DNA from: Actinomycetes bacterium
Lineage (GTDB): Bacteria > Bacillota_I > Bacilli_A > RF39 > UBA660
Direction of reading: 5' to 3'
NCBI GenBank assembly: GCA_021152765.1
Contig: JAGKUT010000058.1
Coordinates: forward strand, 1-5,607
DNA: 5,607 nucleotides
The position numbers were made by a program, and so were the translations under genes. The notes below the pieces were generated by a model that had not been told where the DNA came from, did no database searches, and saw nothing but the letters and a program-made list of their open reading frames with translations. Positions 1 through 5,222 of this stretch are shown here, one piece after another (within the stretch, counting starts at the first letter, position 1; every line of letters begins with the position of its first letter).

Positions 1-167
1 TTCATAGCCTTATCAAAATTTTCGATAAGTTTTTTATCAAAGTTTACATTTCCAATATCGCTTAACGCTTCTTCATAAACTTTATCTGCTCTTTTTGCAG
101 CTTCTCTTGCACTTTTCTCATCAAATTTTGACATAATTGATAAGATTGCAACATTATTATTCGGCAT
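1..167 (-). CDS. N-terminal part of a probable phage tail protein (tape-measure candidate), cut by window edge
   Basis: Reading right to left from the ATG at 165-167, an open frame of 55 codons runs off the left edge. An ideal ribosome binding site, AAGGAGG at 174-180, lies 6 bases upstream and overlaps the stop codon of the preceding gene, so the two are translationally coupled. The visible peptide begins MPNNNVAILSIMSKFDEKSA and continues as a charged amphipathic helix rich in Lys, Ala and Asp, with no signal peptide or membrane segment. The position just after a gp10-like virion gene and the helical, Ala/Lys-rich start suggest the N-terminus of a tape-measure or other tail protein. That identity is inference from context and general character, because no diagnostic domain is present in these residues. 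The gene itself is well supported by its ribosome binding site. Confidence 0.8.
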   Translation of the reverse strand, partial: MPNNNVAILSIMSKFDEKSAREAAKRADKVYEEALSDIGNVNFDKKLIENFDKAM

Positions 168-178
168 ATATTACCTCC

Positions 179-685
179 TTATTTAATATCTAAATATTTA
201 TATTTTTGTTTTGTAGCCACGTTATCGGCATGTTTATACATTAAATCTAAAAAACTTTTATTATGTACAAAATCTGTTAATACGTCTAATGGTGGTGTGG
301 TTCTAATTGGTTCAAAACGTCCATTATAACCAGTAGGATCTCCGTGCCAACCATGCCATGCTAATTGTGCAATAATTATTGGTTCTGTATATGTGTGATT
401 CATAATTCCACCTGAATAATAAGGACTCATAAAATCAGCAGTAATACGGACACCACCATAATATGCTTTACCATTATCATGATAATAAGGAACATAAGAA
501 TTATTTTTTAAATCGTATGTTCTGTCATAATATTTTGGTGTATAATCTCTATAAAACATTTCAATACATGACTGTGCTTTCTTTGTAATTTGTTTAGAAC
601 CTTCTTTTGCATACGCCTTAGAAAATGTCTTCATATATTTCAATATGTCTTCCTCAAGACCTTTTGTGTCTACTTTGATTCCCAC
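179..685 (-). CDS. Phage virion protein, possibly HK97 gp10-like tail-completion/neck protein
   Basis: This 168-aa protein starts at a GTG (683-685) behind GGAGGTGA at 691-698, with a 5-base spacer. No in-frame ATG offers a better start. The N-terminus (MGIKVDTKGLEEDI) followed by a long basic helix to about residue 45 resembles the opening of HK97 gp10-family proteins, which join the capsid connector to the tail. The middle (residues 48-92) is very rich in Tyr and Gly (YTPKYYDRTYDL, YVPYY, AYYGG, SPYYSGG). A HGWHGDPTGY segment follows at 111-120, and a Pro-rich stretch near 127-132 leads to a C-terminal helix. There are no membrane segments or catalytic motifs, so a structural role is likely. 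The gene follows the terminator of the phosphoesterase cassette with no visible promoter of its own, and its stop overlaps the ribosome binding site of the next gene. The gp10 assignment is tentative; a minor tail protein would fit equally well. Confidence 0.8.
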   Translation of the reverse strand: MGIKVDTKGLEEDILKYMKTFSKAYAKEGSKQITKKAQSCIEMFYRDYTPKYYDRTYDLKNNSYVPYYHDNGKAYYGGVRITADFMSPYYSGGIMNHTYTEPIIIAQLAWHGWHGDPTGYNGRFEPIRTTPPLDVLTDFVHNKSFLDLMYKHADNVATKQKYKYLDIK

Positions 686-690
686 TTAGT

Positions 691-698
691 TCACCTCC
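691..698 (-). promoter_or_regulatory. Ribosome binding site that fixes the GTG start of the gene at 179-685
   Basis: GGAGGTGA on the minus strand lies 5 bases before the GTG at 683-685. It supports the non-ATG start over any internal ATG. Confidence 0.8.
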
Positions 699-710
699 AA
701 TTTTTGCATA

Positions 711-741
711 AAAATAGAAGAGTAGCAGTTGCTACTCTTCT
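711..741 (-). terminator. Intrinsic terminator of the RHH-phosphoesterase cassette
   Basis: A perfect 11-bp stem (arms AGAAGAGTAGC at 716-726 and GCTACTCTTCT at 731-741) encloses a 4-base loop. On the minus strand it is followed at once by ATTTTT (711-716). It begins about 20 bases after the phosphoesterase stop codon and is about 30 bases ahead of the next start codon. The plus-strand side has a weaker T-rich tail, so weak bidirectional action is possible. Confidence 0.85.
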
Positions 742-762
742 AAATCATATTTTTATTTTTAT

Positions 763-1557
763 CTATACATAAAATATCTTTTCATCATTTAACCTTATAC
801 AAGCTAAATGAGCATTTGGTTGATTGTTTTTATATGAACATCCACAGTCTATGTTATAAAATGTACAGTTTTTATTTGCATCAAACTGTTTATACACAAA
901 TCCATCATTAAATGAAATATTAGATTTTGATAGAGTAGGAGTATGTCCAGAAATAATAAATGAATTATTTTCTCCACCATATTTATATGCTTCATCTCTT
1001 GCATATAAATAAAAATCTTCTAATGATGAGTGATTTGTTTCTTTAAGTCTGTTTTCTTGTATATATCCTGCGTGAACAATAATAAATTTTTTATCACAAA
1101 CTTTAATCCTAAACAAATAAGGCATATTATCAATAATTGATTTCCACACAAATAATTTTTCTAACGTCACATCACTATTGTTAATTAAACTATTAATCGT
1201 TCCATAATAGTCAAATAATACTCCATTTTCACTTTCACTCAGCAACTGTTTTGTTAATTCATAGACTAATCTTGTTGCCTTTAAATCGCCCAAATCAATA
1301 TTTATGTTGTTACTTTTGATAACCATATTCATTAGTTCAATATTATACACAAACTCAACATCATGATTTCCTTTTAATAACAATACATTATCTGGTGCAT
1401 TTTCTAACCAGTGGAGCATTTCATAACTTTGGTTTCCTCTATCAATATAATCTCCAGCAATTATAAGTTGATCATTTTCAGAAAAACTAATCTTATTAAA
1501 CATATTACACATTTCATCATAGCAACCATGAATATCACTCATAACATATGTATTCAT
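763..1557 (-). CDS. Metallophosphoesterase, PPP-type Ser/Thr phosphatase / diadenosine tetraphosphatase-like
   Basis: This 264-aa cytosolic enzyme has the full set of two-metal phosphoesterase motifs: SDIHG at residues 7-11 (D8, H10), GDYIDRG at 35-41 (D36, D39, R40), GNHD at 63-66, HAG at 162-164 and SGHTP at 203-207. Near the C-terminus is NIDCGC (235-240), matching the 'iDtG' strand of lambda-phosphatase/PrpE-like enzymes. Family members hydrolyse phosphoserine/phosphothreonine, phosphotyrosine or Ap4A-type nucleotides; the substrate cannot be told from sequence. The length fits the family and all metal ligands are present, so it should be active. The ATG is preceded by AGGAGGG at 1565-1571, which overlaps the end of the small ribbon-helix-helix gene upstream, and both genes share one promoter. 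A strong terminator follows. It is probably an accessory phage gene acting on host signalling, alarmone-like nucleotides or a defence pathway (inference). Confidence 0.93.
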   Translation of the reverse strand: MNTYVMSDIHGCYDEMCNMFNKISFSENDQLIIAGDYIDRGNQSYEMLHWLENAPDNVLLLKGNHDVEFVYNIELMNMVIKSNNINIDLGDLKATRLVYELTKQLLSESENGVLFDYYGTINSLINNSDVTLEKLFVWKSIIDNMPYLFRIKVCDKKFIIVHAGYIQENRLKETNHSSLEDFYLYARDEAYKYGGENNSFIISGHTPTLSKSNISFNDGFVYKQFDANKNCTFYNIDCGCSYKNNQPNAHLACIRLNDEKIFYV

Positions 1558-1560
1558 AAC

Positions 1561-1731
1561 CTAACCCTCCTGAATTATCTTAAATATTCCATCTCTAATT
1601 GCTTTCGTTTGAGATACATTATGTGTTTTACAATATTGTTGTAATTTTAATAATTCTTCGTCAGTTAATCTACAAGCAACAAAATTAGATTTTGGTTTAT
1701 CTGTTTTTGGTCTTCCAATTTTATTTTGCAA
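1561..1731 (-). CDS. Small ribbon-helix-helix (Arc/CopG-like) DNA-binding protein
   Basis: This 56-aa gene starts at a TTG (1729-1731) behind AGGTGA at 1736-1741 with a 4-base spacer, and stops at TAG 1561-1563. No in-frame ATG exists before an upstream in-frame TAA. The protein has a basic N-terminal arm (QNKIGRPKTDKPK), a short strand NFVACRL (16-22), helix A from about 24 to 36 (DEELLKLQQYCKT), a turn HNVS, and helix B from 40 to 53 (SQTKAIRDGIFKII). This is the ribbon-helix-helix layout, in which a dimer inserts a two-stranded ribbon into the DNA major groove. It is only one domain long, with no C-terminal tail to bind a toxin, so a repressor is more likely than an antitoxin. It leads a two-gene operon with the phosphoesterase. 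Paired palindromes lie in and just after the promoter, so it probably represses its own operon (inference). Confidence 0.88.
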   Translation of the reverse strand: MQNKIGRPKTDKPKSNFVACRLTDEELLKLQQYCKTHNVSQTKAIRDGIFKIIQEG

Positions 1732-1735
1732 TTTA

Positions 1736-1741
1736 TCACCT
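1736..1741 (-). promoter_or_regulatory. Ribosome binding site supporting a TTG start
   Basis: AGGTGA lies 4 bases upstream of the TTG at 1729-1731. Together with the ribbon-helix-helix fold downstream, it is the main evidence for this non-ATG start. Confidence 0.7.
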
Positions 1742-1745
1742 ACTT

Positions 1746-1758
1746 TTTGTTTAACATA
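1746..1758 (-). promoter_or_regulatory. Candidate operator, site 2 (downstream of the -10)
   Basis: TTTGTTTAACATA (plus strand) matches the site at 1773-1785 in 12 of 13 positions and keeps the central TGTT-T-AACA palindrome. It covers the predicted transcription start, so a bound repressor would block initiation. It lies exactly 27 bp from the first copy. Confidence 0.6.
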
Positions 1759-1763
1759 AATAT

Positions 1764-1792
1764 ATTATAATATTTGTTTAACAAAAAGTCAA
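1764..1792 (-). promoter_or_regulatory. Sigma-A-type promoter of the RHH-phosphoesterase operon
   Basis: On the minus strand, TTGACT (1787-1792) and TATAAT (1764-1769) are separated by exactly 17 bases. The match to the vegetative consensus is 11 of 12. The predicted start of transcription is near 1757, giving a leader of about 25 bases before the TTG start codon. It is the only near-consensus promoter I can see in the window. Confidence 0.85.
1773..1785 (-). promoter_or_regulatory. Candidate operator, site 1 (promoter spacer)
   Basis: TTTGTTTAACAAA is a perfect 6+1+6 palindrome lying within the 17-base spacer between the -35 and -10 elements. A second copy lies 27 bp downstream. The likely ligand is the ribbon-helix-helix protein encoded directly downstream, because such proteins usually bind paired short palindromes over their own promoters. 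Confidence 0.65.
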
Positions 1793-1816
1793 GAGGGTGG
1801 CTGTAACCATAAATAT

Positions 1817-1835
1817 GAGAGTAGTAACCACTCTC
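1817..1835 (-). other. Small hairpin of unknown role between terminator and promoter
   Basis: GAGAGT (1817-1822) pairs with ACTCTC (1830-1835) around a 7-base loop. It is not followed by a clear T-run on either strand. It lies between the terminator at 1841-1873 and the -35 element, so it may be a back-up transcription barrier or a remnant of insertion. Confidence 0.4.
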
Positions 1836-1840
1836 CATAG

Positions 1841-1873
1841 AAAAAGTCGTATAACTTTTGACGGCTATACGAC
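1841..1873 (-). terminator. Intrinsic terminator of the resolvase three-gene group
   Basis: An 8-bp perfect stem (GTCGTATA 1846-1853, TATACGAC 1866-1873) with a 12-base loop is followed directly on the minus strand by TTTTT (1841-1845). It lies about 37 bases after the stop codon of the 186-aa gene and separates that group from the phosphoesterase cassette promoter. A 7-bp hairpin at 1888-1907 lies between the stop codon and this terminator. Confidence 0.8.
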
Positions 1874-1909
1874 CTAATATTTTTTACAATAGAACCATAA
1901 TTCTATTTA

Positions 1910-2470
1910 TTATTTAACTCGTTTTAATAACTTCTCAAACTTATTTGCAAAGTTTTCTACATCTTCTTCAGACATGTTTTCAATCTGATCGGAAATCTTC
2001 TCTAATACAGGTTTTAATGTTACACCTAAAATAGTAGAAACTCTTTCAATCTGCTGGTTAATAAATGCTTTTGGAGTAGACTGATTGAAAATGATATCAT
2101 CTTTCTTCATATCACAAATCATCTTAAACTCAGTAATTTCCTTTTCAGGAATCATCTGCATAATCTTATCCAATAAACCAGACTCATTCAGCAAATCATA
2201 TTCTTCATAAAATCCCTCTGTTTCCACCTGTAAATCTGTATACTGCTCAACAATCATACGGCAGAAGAGTAGATAATTTACATCAGACTTTACGTTTACA
2301 TTGCCTGTATCTTTGTCTAAAGTAGTAACCTTTGCAAGTTTATCTGCAAGTGTTACTTTTGTAAGAAATGGAAGATAAGTCTTAATATGTAAGTTGTTAT
2401 TTATATAGTCTTCCTTTAATCTTTCTGTAGCGATTGCACTGTATTTTTCTGTAAATTCCTTAATTTTCAT
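1910..2470 (-). CDS. Phage protein, all-helical and acidic; tail assembly chaperone candidate
   Basis: This 186-aa protein is almost entirely helical and charged. It has an amphipathic N-terminus (KIKEFTEKYSAIATERLKED), a central LLFCRMIVEQYTDLQV helix (67-82), a FYEEYDLLNESGLLDKIMQM segment (87-106), and an acidic/basic C-terminal helix (ISDQIENMSEEDVENFANKF onward). There is no membrane segment, signal peptide or catalytic motif. Size, helicity and location ahead of virion genes fit a tail assembly chaperone, but this is inference. All seven Gln codons are CAG and Lys AAG is frequent, unlike neighbouring genes, which suggests high expression or a different origin. The ATG is preceded by AAGGAG and AAAGGAA motifs that overlap the stop of the 61-aa gene, so it is coupled to it. 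A terminator follows. Confidence 0.85.
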   Translation of the reverse strand: MKIKEFTEKYSAIATERLKEDYINNNLHIKTYLPFLTKVTLADKLAKVTTLDKDTGNVNVKSDVNYLLFCRMIVEQYTDLQVETEGFYEEYDLLNESGLLDKIMQMIPEKEITEFKMICDMKKDDIIFNQSTPKAFINQQIERVSTILGVTLKPVLEKISDQIENMSEEDVENFANKFEKLLKRVK

Positions 2471-2489
2471 TTCCTTTTACTCCTTTACA
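2471..2489 (-). promoter_or_regulatory. Tandem ribosome binding site (copy 2)
   Basis: On the minus strand, AAAGGAG and AAAGGAA lie in tandem just before the ATG at 2470. The 19-base block matches the block at 3152-3170 in 18 positions. Here it also encodes the last codons and stop of the 61-aa gene. Confidence 0.5.
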
Positions 2490-2662
2490 ACTCTAAATTT
2501 CCAATAATATCTATCTTCAGTCCAAATCTCAAAATAACCTCCAAACGCCTCATAATGAGTTCTAATAATCTGTGGAGATGTAGAACATATGTTGATATAT
2601 GTATTCGCATAAATTGTGTAATCGTTCTGCTTCATAATTGAATCTATTTCATATGAATACAT
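2477..2662 (-). CDS. Small phage protein of unknown function (61 aa)
   Basis: The ATG at 2660-2662 directly abuts the TAA of the resolvase gene (2663-2665). GAGGA lies within the last resolvase codons about 7 bases upstream, so translation is coupled. The protein is rich in Tyr, Ile and Trp. It has an N-terminal segment that may be helical (YEIDSIMKQNDY), a β-like middle (YTIYANTYINICSTSPQI) and a C-terminal hairpin-like stretch (GGYFEIWTEDRYYWKFRVVK). No membrane segment or known active site is visible. The general look is that of small phage accessory proteins in clostridial phages, but I cannot give a function. It is kept as a real gene because of its exact spacing to both neighbours. Confidence 0.75.
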   Translation of the reverse strand: MYSYEIDSIMKQNDYTIYANTYINICSTSPQIIRTHYEAFGGYFEIWTEDRYYWKFRVVKE

Positions 2663-3148
2663 TTATTTTTCCTCAATAAACATTTTTATAACTGCATCTG
2701 CTATGCAAATCGCATCAGATTCATCATCCGTTACTTCTAATCCATAATTATCTAAAACATATTGAAGAGATTGTTTTTTAAGTTGTTCTCTCTTTACATT
2801 TTTACCTTGTTGAAAATTCAACTGCTTCCTCCATGATGTAGGTCTAATAGTGTTAAATTCGCAAGCGTTATTAATACACCACGCATATATCACGCCTTGC
2901 AATCTTGTAAGTATCTTTGATGTTTGCGGGTTATTCGCCATATATGTTTCTTCTATATAAATAATATTTGGTCTATAGTCATCAAGTTTTTTCCATATCT
3001 CTTTAGACATAGATTCAAATCTATTTTCCATATTTTTATCTTTGCTAAAATCTAATAGAATATGTTCTACATATTTTCCATTACAAAAATAAGCAATTCC
3101 AGTTTTTTGTGTAGAACCATCTATTGACACCAATTTTATATCATCCAA
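2663..3148 (-). CDS. RuvC-fold Holliday junction resolvase
   Basis: This 161-aa protein has the RuvC/RNase H-like fold signature. The first catalytic Asp is D10 in LVSIDGSTQKTGIAY, the Glu is E66 or E67 in NIIYIEETY, and the C-terminal acid pair is D142/D145 in VTDDESDAICIADA. The spacing corresponds to D7, E66 and the 138/141 positions of E. coli RuvC. RPTSWRKQL (102-110) matches the conserved basic region before the last helix. Such phage enzymes cut four-way DNA junctions during recombination or before packaging. The start is a TTG (3146-3148), 4 bases after AAAGGA. An ATG 4 bases further in is out of frame, and a later start would remove strand 1. It leads a tight three-gene group that ends at 1910. 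A terminator lies only 27 bases upstream, so it must be reached by read-through or by a promoter inside the preceding gene. Confidence 0.9.
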   Translation of the reverse strand: MDDIKLVSIDGSTQKTGIAYFCNGKYVEHILLDFSKDKNMENRFESMSKEIWKKLDDYRPNIIYIEETYMANNPQTSKILTRLQGVIYAWCINNACEFNTIRPTSWRKQLNFQQGKNVKREQLKKQSLQYVLDNYGLEVTDDESDAICIADAVIKMFIEEK

Positions 3149-3151
3149 ATA

Positions 3152-3170
3152 TTCCTTTCACTCCTTTACA
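3152..3170 (-). promoter_or_regulatory. Tandem ribosome binding site (copy 1) before a TTG start
   Basis: AAAGGAG (3161-3167) and AAAGGAA (3152-3158) lie in tandem on the minus strand. The nearer one is 4 bases from the TTG start of the resolvase and supports that start. The block recurs at 2471-2489 with one mismatch. Confidence 0.6.
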
Positions 3171-3171
3171 T

Positions 3172-3204
3172 AATAAAAGAGCGACCCATATAGAATCGCT
3201 CTTT
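3172..3204 (-). terminator. Intrinsic terminator after the lysis-region genes
   Basis: A 9-bp perfect stem (AAAGAGCGA 3176-3184, TCGCTCTTT 3196-3204) with an 11-base loop runs into TTTTATTA on the minus strand. It starts 5 bases after the stop codon of the gene at 3210-3695. Confidence 0.85.
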
Positions 3205-3209
3205 CATGT

Positions 3210-3695
3210 TTAAATATTTAATTCGCCATTACGCAATTTTTCTTGGTATTTTTCTCGTATGAATTTCATACTTTCTTCTGCCTGACCATTTTCCATTTTA
3301 TTGTCTTTAAGAATTTGCTCATATTCTGCATATGTCCTAAAAATATCATTAAATGCTTCCCTGTTTTGTTTTTGGTCATTGGATAATGAAGAACAAAAAT
3401 CTAATATACTTTTTCTCTTTTTTTCAATATTATCTTTAAGTAAAGTGTTTTTAATATCATCAATTCCTTGTGATATTTTTGTGATTTCATTATATTGCCA
3501 CTTATCATGTTTTTCTAACGTAAAAATACGTTCTTCAAAAGTCTCTTTATCTTCATCAAACCCAGTTTTGATTCTAAGTTTCCTTTTAAAATAACCTACA
3601 ATCTCTATAATTTCCTTGATCGCAAAAGCAATTGCAAATAGCGTAATAAAAAATAATATCCAGTTAATTTTAGTTAATTCTGCTATCGCTTCCAT
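3210..3695 (-). CDS. Membrane-anchored coiled-coil phage protein next to the holin
   Basis: This 161-aa protein has one N-terminal membrane segment (about residues 11-35, INWILFFITLFAIAFAIKEI onward) followed by a basic stop (YFKRKLRIK). The positive-inside rule therefore puts the C-terminus in the cytoplasm. Residues 50-135 are charged and helical with probable coiled coil. The end contains FRTYAEYEQIL and MENGQAEESMKFIREKYQEK, a pattern I associate with small proteins in Firmicute phages. The only usable start in frame is the ATG at 3695, because a TGA immediately precedes it. The nearest AAAGGTG (3709-3715) lies 13 bases away, a long spacing, so translation may rely on coupling to the holin stop (3715-3717). 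Position beside the holin suggests a part in lysis or its timing, which is inference. It is closed by a terminator. Confidence 0.82.
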   Translation of the reverse strand: MEAIAELTKINWILFFITLFAIAFAIKEIIEIVGYFKRKLRIKTGFDEDKETFEERIFTLEKHDKWQYNEITKISQGIDDIKNTLLKDNIEKKRKSILDFCSSLSNDQKQNREAFNDIFRTYAEYEQILKDNKMENGQAEESMKFIREKYQEKLRNGELNI

Positions 3696-3714
3696 TCATA
3701 ATGCACCGCACCTT

Positions 3715-4026
3715 TCACTGTTTTGTTTGTATGTCAACTCCTAAAATCTTCCCAAGAGATATTAGAGCCTTAGTCACATATAGTGTAATTGCTGACATCA
3801 TTACAAAAATTGGAGTTACACCAATAGAAGATAAGTCTGTTGCTTCAAAACAATATGCAGTGCCAACAAACATACCAGCTACAATTATAGCTTTAATAAT
3901 TCCAGAAATTAATTTTTTGCAATCAAAAGTAAGGTTTTTTGTTCCAACACTATAATAAAGTCCAGCTCCAATATTCATTGCGATAGCAACCGTAAGAACT
4001 GGTAATAATTTTAAAATTTCTGTCAT
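3715..4026 (-). CDS. Phage holin-like membrane protein
   Basis: This 103-aa protein has three predicted membrane segments, at about 6-25 (KLLPVLTVAIAMNIGAGLYY), 39-60 (LISGIIKAIIVAGMFVGTAY) and 68-91 (IGVTPIFVMMSAITLYVTKA), with a short hydrophilic tail (VDIQTKQ). The size and three-helix layout are those of class I holins, which open the host membrane at the end of infection to release endolysin. The ATG is preceded by AAAGGA at 4038-4043 with an 11-base spacer. The next gene encodes an anchored helical protein. No endolysin is in the window, so it may lie elsewhere in the genome or beyond the edges. The assignment rests on topology, size and phage context rather than a signature motif, since holin families share little sequence. 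Confidence 0.8.
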   Translation of the reverse strand: MTEILKLLPVLTVAIAMNIGAGLYYSVGTKNLTFDCKKLISGIIKAIIVAGMFVGTAYCFEATDLSSIGVTPIFVMMSAITLYVTKALISLGKILGVDIQTKQ

Positions 4027-4098
4027 GAAAATTCACGTCCTTTCTTGGTTTTTTGTAAGTATCAGATGTGAAGTCTGATTATTGATTAAATTGTTGTT

Positions 4099-5211
4099 TT
4101 ATTTACTAAAATCTCTTAATCTTTCTACACACTCTTTTAGTTTAGAGCATACATAACTTAATTCTTCCTTAGTTTCATTTCCACTAAAAGTCATACGAAT
4201 ACACGAATTAATATCTTCTTTACCCATACCAATAGCAGTAAGAGTAGAAGATGGCTGAGGGTTTCCGCTATTACAAGCTGAACCAGTTGATACTTGAATA
4301 CCATTCATATCAAGTAAAATCATCAAAGATTCGCCTTGTACACCTTTGAAACACATATATAGATTATGTGGTAGTCTATGCTCTAATGGTGAGCCGACTA
4401 AATAACTGTCAGGAATTTCCTTAATAATATAATCATAGACATAATCTCGATTTTTTGACGAGATAGAAGAGTAGTTATAATTTTCTACTGCCTTCCCTAA
4501 AGAAGCAATATTTATAACTGCTTCAGTCCCACCAAACAATCCTTGTTCCTGTGAACCATAAACAAGTGGTTCTAATTCAATACTTGGCTTCTTATATAGA
4601 ACACCACATCCTTTTAAAGCTCCTAACTTGTGTGAAGAGAACACTGCCATATCAACATCAAGGGCTTTAACATCTAATGGTATGGTGGGAATAGAGCCTG
4701 TGCAGTCTAACATAACAATTCCATCGTAGCTATGGGTAATCTCAATAATGTGTTTTACGTCTTGAATAGTTCCTATCTCGGAATTAGAGTAATCCACTAC
4801 TACAAATGGTTTGTAATAAATTACATTTAATAGTTTATCTAACTTATCTATATCAATAAAACCATTAGAGTCTACTTCTAAAGGTATCGCATTTTTACAA
4901 CTCTCTACACATTTCAAGATTGACTTATGTGCAATAGGAGAGTATAAGATACAACAATCATGTTTTTGAATGTATCCTTTTATAGAAAGAGTATTGCTTG
5001 CTGAACCACCACTTGTGAAAATAATATTATCGGATTCACCATTAATAAATTTTGCTACATTTTTTCGTGCTTGTTCAATTACTTGTCGTGCATCAACTCC
5101 ACTTTGATATAAAGATGATGGATTGTAAAATCGGTCTAATAATTTGATTATGTATTGTTTTACTTGTGGTGTTAATTTGGTGGTAGCTGCGTTGTCGAGA
5201 TATACTTGCAT
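4099..5211 (-). CDS. Cysteine desulfurase (NifS/IscS-like, PLP-dependent), phage-encoded
   Basis: This 370-aa fold-type I PLP enzyme releases sulfur from cysteine as an enzyme persulfide. The family pattern is clear: LDNAATT (5-11), NPSSLY (30-35), FTSGGSASN (65-73), His95 in IAHKSIL stacking on PLP, Asn143 in YSNSEIG, Asp169, the PLP lysine K195 in FSSHKLGALKG, GSQEQGLFGGTE (219-230), the catalytic Cys313 in STGSACNSG, and Arg339 for substrate binding. One position differs: the usual 'DATQ' after the Asp reads DCTG (169-172), so the Gln that contacts PLP in IscS (Q183) is Gly. Length is near the family norm. AGGTGG before the ATG overlaps the stop of the 57-aa gene, so the two are coupled. 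No sulfur-acceptor gene is visible. Possible partners are host IscU or tRNA thiolases, or a phosphorothioation (Dnd-type) system elsewhere. Function beyond the desulfurase reaction is open. Confidence 0.93.
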   Translation of the reverse strand: MQVYLDNAATTKLTPQVKQYIIKLLDRFYNPSSLYQSGVDARQVIEQARKNVAKFINGESDNIIFTSGGSASNTLSIKGYIQKHDCCILYSPIAHKSILKCVESCKNAIPLEVDSNGFIDIDKLDKLLNVIYYKPFVVVDYSNSEIGTIQDVKHIIEITHSYDGIVMLDCTGSIPTIPLDVKALDVDMAVFSSHKLGALKGCGVLYKKPSIELEPLVYGSQEQGLFGGTEAVINIASLGKAVENYNYSSISSKNRDYVYDYIIKEIPDSYLVGSPLEHRLPHNLYMCFKGVQGESLMILLDMNGIQVSTGSACNSGNPQPSSTLTAIGMGKEDINSCIRMTFSGNETKEELSYVCSKLKECVERLRDFSK

Positions 5212-5222
5212 TTAATCACCAC

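Noticed and set aside
590..772. Plus-strand open frame of 60 codons
   Set aside because: It lies opposite the gp10-like gene and across a terminator, has no ribosome binding site and gives a low-complexity Phe/His-rich peptide.
1557..1561. Toxin-antitoxin reading of the RHH-phosphatase pair
   Set aside because: The RHH protein has no C-terminal toxin-binding extension and PPP phosphatases are not known toxins; autoregulated accessory operon is the simpler view.
1411..1644. Plus-strand open frame of 77 codons
   Set aside because: It is antisense to the phosphoesterase and RHH genes and lacks a ribosome binding site or recognisable protein character.
716..1835. Shared AGAGTAG core in the hairpins on both sides of the moron cassette, as possible insertion boundaries
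   Set aside because: Only seven bases are shared, which is expected by chance between AT-rich hairpins; there is no target-site duplication or transposase.
1888..1907. 7-bp hairpin (AATAGAA / TTCTATT) right after the stop of the 186-aa gene
   Set aside because: It is all but one A/T pair and is followed by A-rich rather than T-rich sequence on the minus strand, so it is not a terminator; it might only stabilise the RNA end.
3301..3594. Plus-strand open frame with a Ser/Leu/Phe-rich product
   Set aside because: It is a shadow of the coiled-coil gene: its antisense Lys/Glu-rich codons read as Phe, Leu and Ser.
3701..3955. Plus-strand open frame of 84 codons
   Set aside because: It is antisense to the holin gene and is without initiation signals.
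4061..4079. 6-bp hairpin (ATCAGA / TCTGAT) between the cysteine desulfurase and holin genes
   Set aside because: No T-run follows on the minus strand and the stem is short. I found no convincing promoter in the 72-base gap either.
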